Of a DNA stretch of 21,481 nucleotides, positions 6,935 to 13,578 are shown piece by piece. The stretch lies in assembly GCA_964390545.1 (NCBI GenBank), contig CAYMJV010000052.1, positions 1 through 21,481 on the forward strand. The letters run 5' to 3'. The notes below the pieces were generated by a model. That model was not told where the DNA came from and ran no database searches. It was given only the letters and a program-made list of their open reading frames with translations. Within the stretch, counting starts at the first letter, position 1, and every line of letters begins with the position of its first letter. The stretch is from CAYMJV01 sp964390545 (GTDB lineage: Bacteria > Desulfobacterota > BSN033 > UBA1163). The position numbers and the translations under genes are program-made.

Positions 6935-7096
6935 TTACCCTAAGACCACGAGTAACCCTACCAAAGCCCCCAAGGGGGTAGAAATGTATGGGTTACAAGT
7001 GAAGGCTCAGGAGCTTCCGATGGATCGAGTGAGATAGCTTAACAAAAACCCCGCAAGTCCTCCAACGACCAACCCGATAAGAATTTTCAATACCAT
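6935..7096 (-). CDS. Candidate selenoprotein: DUF6132-like two-helix membrane protein with in-frame UGA
   Basis: On the minus strand AGGAGG stands six bases upstream of ATG (7096-7094). The frame gives 29 codons, a TGA at 7009-7007, 23 more codons, then TAA. Read through, the 53-residue product is a membrane helix (about 3-22, MVLKILIGLVVGGLAGFLL), the stretch SIGSS-U30-AFTCNPYIST, and a second helix (PLGALVGLLVVLG). From memory, DUF6132-type small proteins have helix, GC-x-SGTC-x-ITS-x-P, ST-x-YGA and helix. On that pattern U30 aligns with the second conserved cysteine, T33 with the threonine of ITS, and P36, S39-T40 and G43-A44 also match. A strong hairpin follows the UGA (6952-6996). The product would be a U-x3-C redox or metal-binding inner-membrane peptide of unknown function. 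Divergent from the pentaheme gene (125 bases). A weak TTGATT/TAATTT pair with 17-base spacing (7143-7115) may be its promoter. The alternative is a Cys-to-stop pseudogene. Confidence 0.6.
6952..6996 (-). promoter_or_regulatory. Hairpin downstream of the in-frame UGA: candidate bacterial SECIS
   Basis: In the minus-strand transcript a perfect 7-bp stem GUAACCC (6996-6990) / GGGUUAC (6958-6952) encloses an inner stem CCCCC-UU-GGGGG (6978-6967), possibly closing as CCC-CUUG-like or UUGG tip. Flanking CAC/GUG pairs extend the stem after a 2x2 mismatch. The tip starts 34 nucleotides after the UGA, in the range expected for bacterial SECIS elements, and contains guanines. It lies wholly inside the downstream coding part, as bacterial SECIS elements do. 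It has no U-tract, so it does not read as a terminator. Confidence 0.45.
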
Positions 7097-7184
7097 GATG
7101 TTCCTCCTCTTTATAAATTACCATCCCAACACGCTGAAATCAAGAAAATGGAATACTATTTTTGAAAGATCTCATTCATTTTTC

Positions 7185-7214
7185 TTGACAGATTCAACAA
7201 CCATAAAATAGATT
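7185..7214 (+). promoter_or_regulatory. Candidate sigma-70 promoter of the pentaheme/MopB operon
   Basis: TTGACA (7185-7190, perfect -35) and TAGATT (7209-7214, four of six) are 18 bases apart. Initiation would fall at about 7221, right at the ATG at 7222. No ribosome binding site precedes that ATG, so the message may be leaderless or the true promoter is elsewhere. Confidence 0.35.
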
Positions 7215-7221
7215 AATTGTT

Positions 7222-7773
7222 ATGAGGAAGTTTCTTGCTCTTTTCATCGGGATTCTCTTAATCCTACTTCTCCCCATCATTGCCTACTATCGATTTGAAG
7301 TTCAAACGAAAAAGATCTTCTTCTCCATCTTTCCAATCTATGCCTGGGTGTCGGTCGATCAGCCCATCCTCTTCAATCATATCCGTCACAAAGAAGCAGT
7401 CAGTTTGAACTGTACCTTCTGCCACCGTTATGTCGAAAGATACCGCGCTGCTGGAATTCCGAATATCGAACTCTGTCGAGCCTGCCATTCAACCGATGCA
7501 ATGAGCAAGAGACCGGAAGCGCTAAAAGTTGTTGAGTATGTGAAGGCAGGCAAGGAGATTCCTTGGCAGCGAATGTATGAACTACCAAAATTTGTCGTCT
7601 TTCCCCACTGGACTCACATCAAAAGCGGTGTGGATTGTTCTATATGTCACGGCCTCACAGGTGTGAAAGAGAGGCCCGTAAAGATGGTGGACCGGAACTA
7701 TATGGAATGGTGTCTGGACTGCCACGAAAAAAGAGGAGCAAGTGTTGATTGTTACACATGCCACTCGAGTTGA
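7222..7773 (+). CDS. Membrane-anchored pentaheme cytochrome c (QrcA/ActA-like)
   Basis: A 183-residue protein with an N-terminal membrane helix (about 5-22) and five CxxCH heme motifs: C64-H68, C85-H89, C139-H143, C164-H168 and C177-H181. Extra histidines before the first and third motifs (FNHIRHK and FPHWTHI) suit bis-His axial ligation, as in class III/c7-like cytochromes. Size, helix and position immediately before a MopB/FeS/NrfD set match QrcA of the menaquinone reductase complex (six hemes) and ActA of alternative complex III (five hemes). It should sit on the periplasmic face and exchange electrons with a soluble cytochrome partner. First gene of the operon, separated from the MopB gene by a palindromic repeat. 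The start has no ribosome binding site but is the only one giving the anchor helix. Confidence 0.88.
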   Translation: MRKFLALFIGILLILLLPIIAYYRFEVQTKKIFFSIFPIYAWVSVDQPILFNHIRHKEAVSLNCTFCHRYVERYRAAGIPNIELCRACHSTDAMSKRPEALKVVEYVKAGKEIPWQRMYELPKFVVFPHWTHIKSGVDCSICHGLTGVKERPVKMVDRNYMEWCLDCHEKRGASVDCYTCHSS

Positions 7774-7807
7774 ACCGCATAGAGCAAAGCGCAGAGCGCA
7801 GAGGGCT

Positions 7808-7857
7808 CACCCCCTCCCCAACCCTCCCCCCTCGAGGGGGAGGGAGAGGGTGGGGGG
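7808..7857. repeat. C-rich/G-rich hairpin with CGCAGAG flanks
   Basis: A near-perfect hairpin, CACCCCCTCCCC ... CCCCCCTCGAGGGGG ... GGGTGGGGG, flanked outside by inverted CGCAGAG (7796-7802) and CTCTGCG (7859-7865) words. It fills the 105-base gap between the pentaheme and MopB genes. The CGCAGAG/ATAGCGC words recur around the repeats at 14389 and 17601. Confidence 0.8.
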
Positions 7858-7878
7858 CGCTCTGCGGGTTTAGAAGCG

Positions 7879-10263
7879 ATGAAGATCTCTCGAAGAAATT
7901 TATTGAAGATGATTGGGGCGGCCACCTTTGGGATGGCACTGCCTGATGAACTCCTCCGCGCCCTCCCGAAAGAAGGGGAATGGATTCCCTACGAGGAGTA
8001 CTGGTCGACCGGTGTCTGTCTCCAGTGCCCGAGTGGCTGTGGTCTCCGGATCAGATCGGTCAACCACTGGCCGGTCAAGCTGGAAGGAATCAAGGATTAT
8101 CCAATCAATCGTGGCCGTCTCTGTCCAAAAGGCCAGTCCGGGCTTCAAGTTCTCTACGATCCAGATCGAATCCGCCACCCTTTAAAGAGGAAAGGTAAGA
8201 GAGGGGACGGGGATTGGGAAAAGATTTCTTGGGAGGAAGGAATCGGTCTTGTCACGGAGAAGTTGAAAACCCTCCGCCAAAAAGGAAGACCTCAAAGTCT
8301 TGTGGTGATGGGAGGCCGGTATCGCGGTCATATGGCTGATTTGATGGCACGATTTATGGAGGCCTATGGTTCACCCAACCATCTCGGAAACCCTGCAAGG
8401 GGCTCTGAGGGAATTCTGAAGGGCCATTTCTTCACAATGGGGGCTAAAGACTTTCTTGCAATTCATTGGGAGGAAGTCAATTATGTCCTCTCCTTTGGGG
8501 CAAGTCTTCTTGAGGCCTCCAGACCATCGCTTCGGAACCTCTGGGGTTATGGGTTCTTGAGGAGAGGAAGGCCGGGAATCAGAGGAAAGTTGGTCCAGAT
8601 TGAACCTCGATTCTCCGTCACCGCTTCGAAGTCAGACCAGTGGGTTCCTATTCGCGCGGGAACGGACGGAGCACTTGCTTTGGGGATCGCCCATTGGATG
8701 ATCAAAGAGAAGAGATACGACCAACATTTTATCGATCAATATACATTTGGATTCGGAGACTGGAAGGATGCTGACGGAAAGATCCATATGGGTTTTAAAA
8801 CCCTCGTGCTCAAGGAATATTCTCCAAAACAGGTTTCGTCCCTGACAGGGATTCCCGAGGAAACGATTGTTCAGATCGCCCAGGAGTTTTCATCTCATCG
8901 GCCTTCCATTGCCATCTCTGGGAGAGGGGTTGGCATGCAGACCAACGGAACCCATAGCCAGATGGCCATTGATAGCCTGAATGCCCTGGTTGGTTCAATT
9001 GATGCTCGAGGAGGCCTTCTGCTTCAGAGGCGGCCGCCATTTCAGAAATGGCCTTCCATAGAGAAAGATGCAGTTGCAGAAAAGGGACTCTCACAGCCTC
9101 GAATTGATGGGGCTGGAAAAATGCCTTTCCCTTTTGCTGATGAGGTTCCTTACATTCTCCCTGAGCAGATTCAAAAAGGGAAGCCCTATCCTGTCGAAGT
9201 CCTCTGCCTCTACTACACCAACCCATTTTTCAGCCTCCCGGAACCTGAAAGGTTTCGAGAGGCCTTAGAGAAAATTCCGTTTATCGTTAGTTTCTCACCC
9301 TTCAGGGATGAAACGACCTTGTATTCTGATCTTGTTCTCCCCGACGGAACCTATTTGGAGCGGTGGCAGGATGACCATGTAGAACCAGGGTTAGGATTCC
9401 CAATGTTCGGATTGCGAAGTCCGGTGCTTGAGAAGCCTCTTTACGATACCCGCAATACAGGTGATGTGATTATCCAGATGGCAAGAAGCTTAGGTGGGGG
9501 CGTCGCAAAATCTTTTCCCTGGAAAGATTTCCAAGAAGCCCTGAAGGATGCTGTTAGAGGAGTTTTTGCATCGAAAAGGGGTTCTATTCAAACAAACGAT
9601 TTTGAAGAGTTCTGGAAGACTTTGATCGATCGAGGGGGCTGGTGGGATTCTTTATATCCCTTTGGTGAATGGAGAAAAAGATTCAAAACGCCTTCAGGGA
9701 AATTTGAGTTCTATTCGCTTGCCATGGAGCAAGGACTGGGGGATGCATCAAAAAAGAGTTCAAAGGAACTGGATCAAATTCTTAAGGAATTAAAGATTGA
9801 GGCAAGAGGAGATAAAGTTTTCCTTCCTCATTTTGAAAAGCCCCGGTCCATTGGAGAAGAGAAAGAGCATCCTTTTCATTTAATCCATTATAAATTGATG
9901 ACGACAGCAGAAGGGAGAGGAGCTAATCAGCCTTTCCTTCAAGAAATCTTCGGTCCCCATTTAAAGGAGAGATGGGACTCCTGGGTTGAAATCAATCCGG
10001 AGACAGCAAAATCGATGGGGATTCAAGATGGGGATTTCATCTGGGTGGAATCGAAGACCGGGAAGTTGAAAGCAAAGGCAAGACTTTTCCCTGGGACAGA
10101 CCCGAAGTGTATTAACATCCCCTACGGCCAAGGTCACAAGGCGTATGGTCGCTGGGCAGAGGGAAGAGGAATTAACCCGAATAATCTTCTCGTGAGAGAG
10201 TATGACTACCTGGGTGGATTCGTCTCTCACTTCTCAACAAGGGTGAAGATTTATAAAGTATAA
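7879..10263 (+). CDS. Tat-exported molybdopterin-oxidoreductase-family protein (QrcB/ActB1/PsrA-like)
   Basis: A 794-residue protein of the DMSO-reductase (MopB) superfamily, exported folded: the N-terminus has the Tat motif SRRNLLK and a hydrophobic stretch. The N-terminal [4Fe-4S] (FS0) site is complete (C47, C50, C54, C82) with the usual lysine K84 after it. The central pterin-binding folds and the C-terminal dinucleotide-binding domain (about 665-794) are recognisable. At the metal-ligand region the family pattern GSPN plus about eight residues puts G175-S176 (NPARGSEG) where thiosulfate/polysulfide reductases have cysteine; no Cys or Sec is nearby. Loss of the cofactor ligand is known for QrcB and ActB1, but those also differ at FS0. 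So this protein may be an intermediate: a cluster-bearing electron conduit, or a serine-ligated enzyme. It partners the pentaheme, ferredoxin and NrfD neighbours. The ATG has a weak ribosome binding site. Confidence 0.88.
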   Translation: MKISRRNLLKMIGAATFGMALPDELLRALPKEGEWIPYEEYWSTGVCLQCPSGCGLRIRSVNHWPVKLEGIKDYPINRGRLCPKGQSGLQVLYDPDRIRHPLKRKGKRGDGDWEKISWEEGIGLVTEKLKTLRQKGRPQSLVVMGGRYRGHMADLMARFMEAYGSPNHLGNPARGSEGILKGHFFTMGAKDFLAIHWEEVNYVLSFGASLLEASRPSLRNLWGYGFLRRGRPGIRGKLVQIEPRFSVTASKSDQWVPIRAGTDGALALGIAHWMIKEKRYDQHFIDQYTFGFGDWKDADGKIHMGFKTLVLKEYSPKQVSSLTGIPEETIVQIAQEFSSHRPSIAISGRGVGMQTNGTHSQMAIDSLNALVGSIDARGGLLLQRRPPFQKWPSIEKDAVAEKGLSQPRIDGAGKMPFPFADEVPYILPEQIQKGKPYPVEVLCLYYTNPFFSLPEPERFREALEKIPFIVSFSPFRDETTLYSDLVLPDGTYLERWQDDHVEPGLGFPMFGLRSPVLEKPLYDTRNTGDVIIQMARSLGGGVAKSFPWKDFQEALKDAVRGVFASKRGSIQTNDFEEFWKTLIDRGGWWDSLYPFGEWRKRFKTPSGKFEFYSLAMEQGLGDASKKSSKELDQILKELKIEARGDKVFLPHFEKPRSIGEEKEHPFHLIHYKLMTTAEGRGANQPFLQEIFGPHLKERWDSWVEINPETAKSMGIQDGDFIWVESKTGKLKAKARLFPGTDPKCINIPYGQGHKAYGRWAEGRGINPNNLLVREYDYLGGFVSHFSTRVKIYKV

Positions 10264-10274
10264 ATTTCCTCTTT

Positions 10275-10310
10275 TCCCCCCCTTTAGCAAAGGGGGGTTG
10301 GGGGGGATTT
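10275..10310. repeat. Left palindromic flank of the second DUF559 element (AAAGGGGGG type)
   Basis: Hairpin CCCCCCCTTT-AGC-AAAGGGGGG followed by arm TTGGGGGGGATTT. It starts eleven bases after the MopB stop and ends twelve bases before the DUF559 start. The reverse complement of 10679-10713 matches it closely, and the solo copy at 3375-3419 has the same design. Confidence 0.85.
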
Positions 10311-10322
10311 GGCAGGAAGTAG

Positions 10323-10670
10323 ATGATACCTTGTGACAAATCACTGAAAGATTATTCCAGAAAACTCAGAAAGAATATGACAGATGCAGAAAAATTATTA
10401 TGGGCGAAGGTCAGAAATAGACAGATGAAAGGTTATCAATTTTATCGGCAGAAGATTATAGGAAATTTTATTGTTGATTTTTACTGTCCTAAGGGAAAGC
10501 TGGTTATAGAAATCGATGGTGGTCAACATTATAGTGATGAGGCCAAAGAAAAAGATAACGCAAGAGATCATTTCATTAGAAGTATTGGGTTGAAGATTTT
10601 CAGATTTTCAGACCGAGAGGTCTTTAAGAATTTAAATGGAGTAATGGAAAAGATCTGGGATAATTTGTAA
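10323..10670 (+). CDS. DUF559 endonuclease-like protein
   Basis: A 115-residue intact DUF559 protein of the Vsr-related PD-(D/E)XK group. Domain from residue 1 to the end: KLRKNMTDAEKLLWAKVRNRQ (N-terminal helix region), then FIVDFYCPKGKLVIEIDGGQHY with the acidic catalytic-type residues D and E-x-D, and KIFRFSDREVFKN near the end. AGGAAG lies three bases before the ATG. It interrupts the respiratory cluster between the MopB and ferredoxin genes, whose products should act as one complex, and is enclosed by inverted palindromic repeats. Base composition is visibly more AT-rich than its neighbours. It shares family and layout, not close sequence, with the copy at 4176-4448. Family members are often annotated as endonuclease-domain proteins, but the role is not established; mobility or repeat maintenance is inference. 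Confidence 0.85.
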   Translation: MIPCDKSLKDYSRKLRKNMTDAEKLLWAKVRNRQMKGYQFYRQKIIGNFIVDFYCPKGKLVIEIDGGQHYSDEAKEKDNARDHFIRSIGLKIFRFSDREVFKNLNGVMEKIWDNL

Positions 10671-10678
10671 TTTGTAAA

Positions 10679-10713
10679 ATCCCCCTCTATCCCCCTTTTC
10701 CAAAGGGGGATTT
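10679..10713. repeat. Right palindromic flank of the second DUF559 element
   Basis: Arm ATCCCCCTCTAT followed by hairpin CCCCCTTTTCCAAAGGGGG and ATTT. It is the inverted counterpart of 10275-10310, eight bases after the DUF559 stop and eighteen before the ferredoxin start. Confidence 0.8.
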
Positions 10714-10730
10714 AATAAAAGAGGTGATTA

Positions 10731-11426
10731 ATGTACCGTTGGGGAATGGTGATCGATCTCGATAAGTGCACAGGTTGTCAGGCTTGCGTGGTAGCCTGCC
10801 GCCAGGAAAATAATATCTCTTTTGCAGGAGAGAAACAGACCAAACTGGGAAGGGCAAAGTTCTGGATGAACCTCGTCTCTGAGGTCAAAGGGAGTTATCC
10901 CAATGTGGAGATGCACTTTCTTCCCATGCCTTGCATGCACTGTGATCATCCACCGTGTACCATCGTCTGTCCCGTGGCAGCGACTTACAAAAACCCTGAA
11001 GGGATTGTGGCGCAGGTCTATCCCAGATGCATCGGGGTTCGGATGTGCATCTCCAACTGCCCATACACGGTGCGATATTTCAACTGGCATGCTCCTTCGT
11101 GGCCACCGGAGTATAAGAAGGGGCTCAATCCGGATGTTTACCGACGAAGAAAAGGAATCACCGAGAAGTGTAACTTCTGCATCCAGAGGATTCGGAGAGC
11201 GAAGGAGAAAGCGAAAAAGGAGAAACGAGGAATTCGTGATGGTGAAGTGATTCCGGCTTGTGTGGAAACCTGTCCGAGTGAGGCCCTTTATTTTGGAGAT
11301 CTCAATGATCCAAAGAGTCAAGTTTCCAAGCTCTCCAAGAGCCGACGAGCCTTTCGCCTGCTTGAGGATTTAGCGACAGAACCGAAAGTCTTTTATCTCA
11401 AAGAAGGGGAATGGCAAGATGGATAG
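10731..11426 (+). CDS. Four-cluster ferredoxin subunit with one [3Fe-4S] site (QrcC/ActB2/PsrB-like)
   Basis: A 231-residue DMSO-reductase-type iron-sulfur subunit. Fifteen of the usual sixteen ligand cysteines are present: C13/C16/C19/C23, C68/C71/C76/C80, C100/C106/C110, C147/C150 and C177/C181. In the third group the expected C-x2-C is C100-IG-V103, so the cluster ligated by C80, C100 and C106 should be [3Fe-4S] while the other three are [4Fe-4S]. The ActB2 part of alternative complex III has the same three-plus-one composition. There is no signal peptide; it would be co-exported with the Tat-bearing MopB subunit. It relays electrons between the NrfD subunit and the pentaheme/MopB pair. 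The ribosome binding site GAGGTGAT is excellent. Its end overlaps the NrfD gene by eight bases. Confidence 0.9.
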   Translation: MYRWGMVIDLDKCTGCQACVVACRQENNISFAGEKQTKLGRAKFWMNLVSEVKGSYPNVEMHFLPMPCMHCDHPPCTIVCPVAATYKNPEGIVAQVYPRCIGVRMCISNCPYTVRYFNWHAPSWPPEYKKGLNPDVYRRRKGITEKCNFCIQRIRRAKEKAKKEKRGIRDGEVIPACVETCPSEALYFGDLNDPKSQVSKLSKSRRAFRLLEDLATEPKVFYLKEGEWQDG

Positions 11427-12714
11427 TGAGACCATTGCCCGAAAATATCATCCAATCGTGGAACCCCTGACTCGCGCAGGATGGCCTTTCTGGATCACAG
11501 TGATTCCTCTTTCGATTATCTTCCTGTGGTCTTTCTTTGCCTTTGGTTGGCAGTATGTTTGGGGTCTTGGGGTAACGGGAATGGGCCATCCCATGTCTTG
11601 GACCCTTTATCTTGTCAATTTTGTCTTCTTTATCGGGATCAGTCATGCAGGGACGCTCATCTCGGCCATCTTGAGGATCACCAATGCAGGATGGAGAACG
11701 CCAATCACACGTGCCGCAGAGATGGTAACCGTGTTTGCCTTAGCCGCAGGTCCTACGAACATCCTTTTTGATCTGGGTCGATCCGCTCGATTCTATTGGG
11801 TGGGCCTCCATGCCCAATTCAAATCACCCCTCTTGTGGGATTTCACCTGCATCATGACCTATTTCATAACCAGCGTTGTGTTCCTATACGTCCTCATGAT
11901 CCCTGATATTGCCATTCTAAGGGATAGGGTCACCGGACGGCGATCGTTTTACAAACTGTTATCCTTAGGATGGACTGGAACAGAAAGGCAAGAGAAGGTC
12001 TTAAGAAGGGCTATTGGCTTCCTGTGCATTGCTGTGATTCCCATTGCCGTGAGCGTCCACACGGTGGTCTCCTGGGTTTTTGGAATGCAAACTCAGCCCA
12101 TGTGGCACTCCACCATCTTTGGGCCGTACTTCGTGACTGGCGCGATCTACTCTGGAATTGCGACCATCATTCTTGTAGCAGCCATCTTACGGAGGGTCTA
12201 TCATTTGGAGCAATACCTCCAACCCCTTCATTTTAATAATATGGGGCTCCTTCTGCTCACCATGACACTTCTCTGGTTCTATTTCACTTTTGCAGAATAC
12301 CTCACGACTCTCTATGGCGGAGGGACCCATGAGCTGGCCGTCTTTTGGGTGAAGATCACGGGGAAATATTCTATGATGTTCTGGCTGATGGTTCTCTTCT
12401 GTTTCGTCATTCCGTTTCCCATTCTCGCCATAAAGAGAACCCGGACGATCTGGGGAACTTCGATTGCCTCCATCTCTATCCTGATTGGGATGTGGTTAGA
12501 GCGCTACTTGATCATCATCCCTACGCTGAGCGAGCCTAGACTTCCCTACGAACGAGGCGCCTATATGCCTTCATGGGTGGAGTGGTCTATGATGGCCGGT
12601 CTCTCTGCAGGGTTTATTTTGGCAATCGTCCTCTTCTCAAAGTTTTTTCCAGTGATCTCCATCTGGGAAATGGAGAAAGAAAAAGAGAAGGAGAAGATAG
12701 TAAATGGCAGATAG
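11419..12714 (+). CDS. NrfD-family quinol-interacting membrane subunit (ActC/QrcD-like)
   Basis: A 431-residue integral membrane protein with about ten helices, belonging to the NrfD/PsrC family and closest in pattern to the long ActC/QrcD forms. Diagnostic stretches are SHAGTLISAILR (75-86) and VSVHTVVSWVFGMQ (212-225), followed by a PMWHSTIFGPYF segment (227-238). The C-terminus is a short charged cytoplasmic tail rich in Lys/Glu. Subunits of this family oxidise or reduce menaquinone at the periplasmic side and hand electrons to the attached ferredoxin subunit. The start overlaps the ferredoxin gene by eight bases, which implies translational coupling. The charged tail is encoded by a low-complexity GAGAAA stretch. 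Confidence 0.9.
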   Translation: MDSETIARKYHPIVEPLTRAGWPFWITVIPLSIIFLWSFFAFGWQYVWGLGVTGMGHPMSWTLYLVNFVFFIGISHAGTLISAILRITNAGWRTPITRAAEMVTVFALAAGPTNILFDLGRSARFYWVGLHAQFKSPLLWDFTCIMTYFITSVVFLYVLMIPDIAILRDRVTGRRSFYKLLSLGWTGTERQEKVLRRAIGFLCIAVIPIAVSVHTVVSWVFGMQTQPMWHSTIFGPYFVTGAIYSGIATIILVAAILRRVYHLEQYLQPLHFNNMGLLLLTMTLLWFYFTFAEYLTTLYGGGTHELAVFWVKITGKYSMMFWLMVLFCFVIPFPILAIKRTRTIWGTSIASISILIGMWLERYLIIIPTLSEPRLPYERGAYMPSWVEWSMMAGLSAGFILAIVLFSKFFPVISIWEMEKEKEKEKIVNGR

Positions 12715-12716
12715 CA

Positions 12717-12735
12717 CCTGCCTGCCGCAGGCAGG
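12717..12735. repeat. CCTGCCTGC palindrome
   Basis: CCTGCCTGCCGCAGGCAGG, a near-perfect inverted repeat directly after the NrfD stop codon. The same core is found in the repeats at 5801-5892 and 17601-17645. Confidence 0.7.
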
Positions 12736-12783
12736 GATTGAAAAAATCTGAAATCTAACACGGTGTCGAAAAAACCCAGAATA

Positions 12784-12871
12784 TGTCATTCTGAGGAGCC
12801 GTAGGCGACGAAGAATCTCATAAGATACTGACGCATTGAAGCTAAGATTCTTCGCTTCGCTCAGAATGACA
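12784..12871. repeat. TGTCATTCTGAG dispersed inverted repeat, copy 1
   Basis: Ends TGTCATTCTGAGG and TCAGAATGACA are inverted, with inner arms CGAAGAATCT and AGATTCTTCG. A second copy with the same ends is at 13496-13578. It carries no reading frame, which fits a small non-autonomous element (MITE-like). It occupies most of the 221-base gap before the cytochrome c gene. Confidence 0.85.
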
Positions 12872-12935
12872 GGAAAAGAGACTTTCTTAGCATCCTGCTA
12901 AATTCCGAAATTTGAAATTAGAAGGGGAGGATAAA

Positions 12936-13334
12936 ATGAAAAAGTGGGTATGGATGATCGCTGGAATCCTTTTCATTCTTACATCCCAATGGGTCTTTGG
13001 TCAGGCCCCAAAACCTCCCAAGAAAACTCCTGAGTTATTGAGCCAGGGGAAAAAACTCTATGAGCAGAATTGCACTACATGCCACGGCCCCAAAGGGGAT
13101 GGAAAGGGTCAACTTGGGGGTGCTCTCACACCAGCACCTACAAACTTTGCCCTGGCATTAAAACAATGGCCCATCACGAAGGGAGACATGAGTAAGATCT
13201 TTGACGTGATTACGAAGGGAATCCCGAATACTTCGATGGTGAAATGGGACCAGCTTTCTGAACAGGAGCGTTGGGCATTGGTCTATATCATTGCTGAATT
13301 TGCCGGCCCCAAAGCTCCTCTTAAGAAAAAATAA
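12936..13334 (+). CDS. Monoheme class I cytochrome c, exported (ActE-like position)
   Basis: A 132-residue small cytochrome. The N-terminal signal or anchor (about residues 4-22, ending near FGQA) is followed by a proline/lysine linker and a single heme motif C46-TTC-H50. The distal ligand is M101 in the IPNTSMVKW segment, typical of such diheme-free c-type cytochromes. The start at 12936 has GGGGAGG seven bases or so upstream; a longer frame from 12912 would hide the signal peptide. Placed after the NrfD gene, it probably takes electrons from the complex and passes them to the CoxB cytochrome domain, the part played by ActE in alternative complex III. That partnership is inferred from context. 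Confidence 0.88.
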   Translation: MKKWVWMIAGILFILTSQWVFGQAPKPPKKTPELLSQGKKLYEQNCTTCHGPKGDGKGQLGGALTPAPTNFALALKQWPITKGDMSKIFDVITKGIPNTSMVKWDQLSEQERWALVYIIAEFAGPKAPLKKK

Positions 13335-13336
13335 AA

Positions 13337-13392
13337 ATCCCCCCTCTCCCCCCTTTGCTAAAGTCGGTACGACTCGAAACCGAGGGGGGGAT
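13337..13392. repeat. C-tract/G-tract palindrome with an internal insertion
   Basis: The left half AATCCCCCCTCTCCCCCCTTTGCTAAAG (13337-13364 region) is of the AAAGGGGGG type, but the expected G-run is displaced by TCGGTACGACTCGAAACCGA, itself bounded by TCGGT/ACCGA inverted ends. The G-run and ATT then follow. It looks like a repeat interrupted by a smaller one. Confidence 0.65.
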
Positions 13393-13495
13393 TAAATAGG
13401 GCATAGAGCGCGGCGACAAAAACATTTTAGGAAGGAAGACGAAGTAGGAAATCGCCCCTCTACCCTTCCCCTCCCTTCAAGGGGCTGTGCTGTAA

Positions 13496-13578
13496 TGTCA
13501 TTCTGAGGCGTCAGCCGAAGAATCTCGGATTTTTTCCCTGTTGTAATTATTAGATTCTTCGCTCCGCTCAGAATGACA
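13496..13578. repeat. TGTCATTCTGAG dispersed inverted repeat, copy 2, nested in another repeat
   Basis: Same inverted ends as 12784-12871, with inner arms GAAGAATCT and AGATTCTTC. It is flanked on the left by CCCCTCCCTTCAAGGGGCTGTGC (13468-13490) and on the right by GGCACAG ... GGGGGGAGGGGTGATC, so it seems to have landed inside an older C-rich/G-rich palindrome. The 13335-13662 spacer otherwise has no gene. Confidence 0.8.

Noticed and set aside
6967..6978. CCCCC-AA-GGGGG as a transcription terminator for ctaB
   Set aside because: No T-run follows on either strand, and it lies inside the minus-strand readthrough frame.
7655..7946. Overlapping frames on both strands around 7655-7946
   Set aside because: They run through the C-rich/G-rich hairpin and the strongly coding pentaheme and MopB frames, with no domain or ribosome binding site of their own.
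12912..12935. Longer start for the monoheme cytochrome c
   Set aside because: GGGGAGG is correctly spaced for ATG 12936, which also gives a clean signal peptide.
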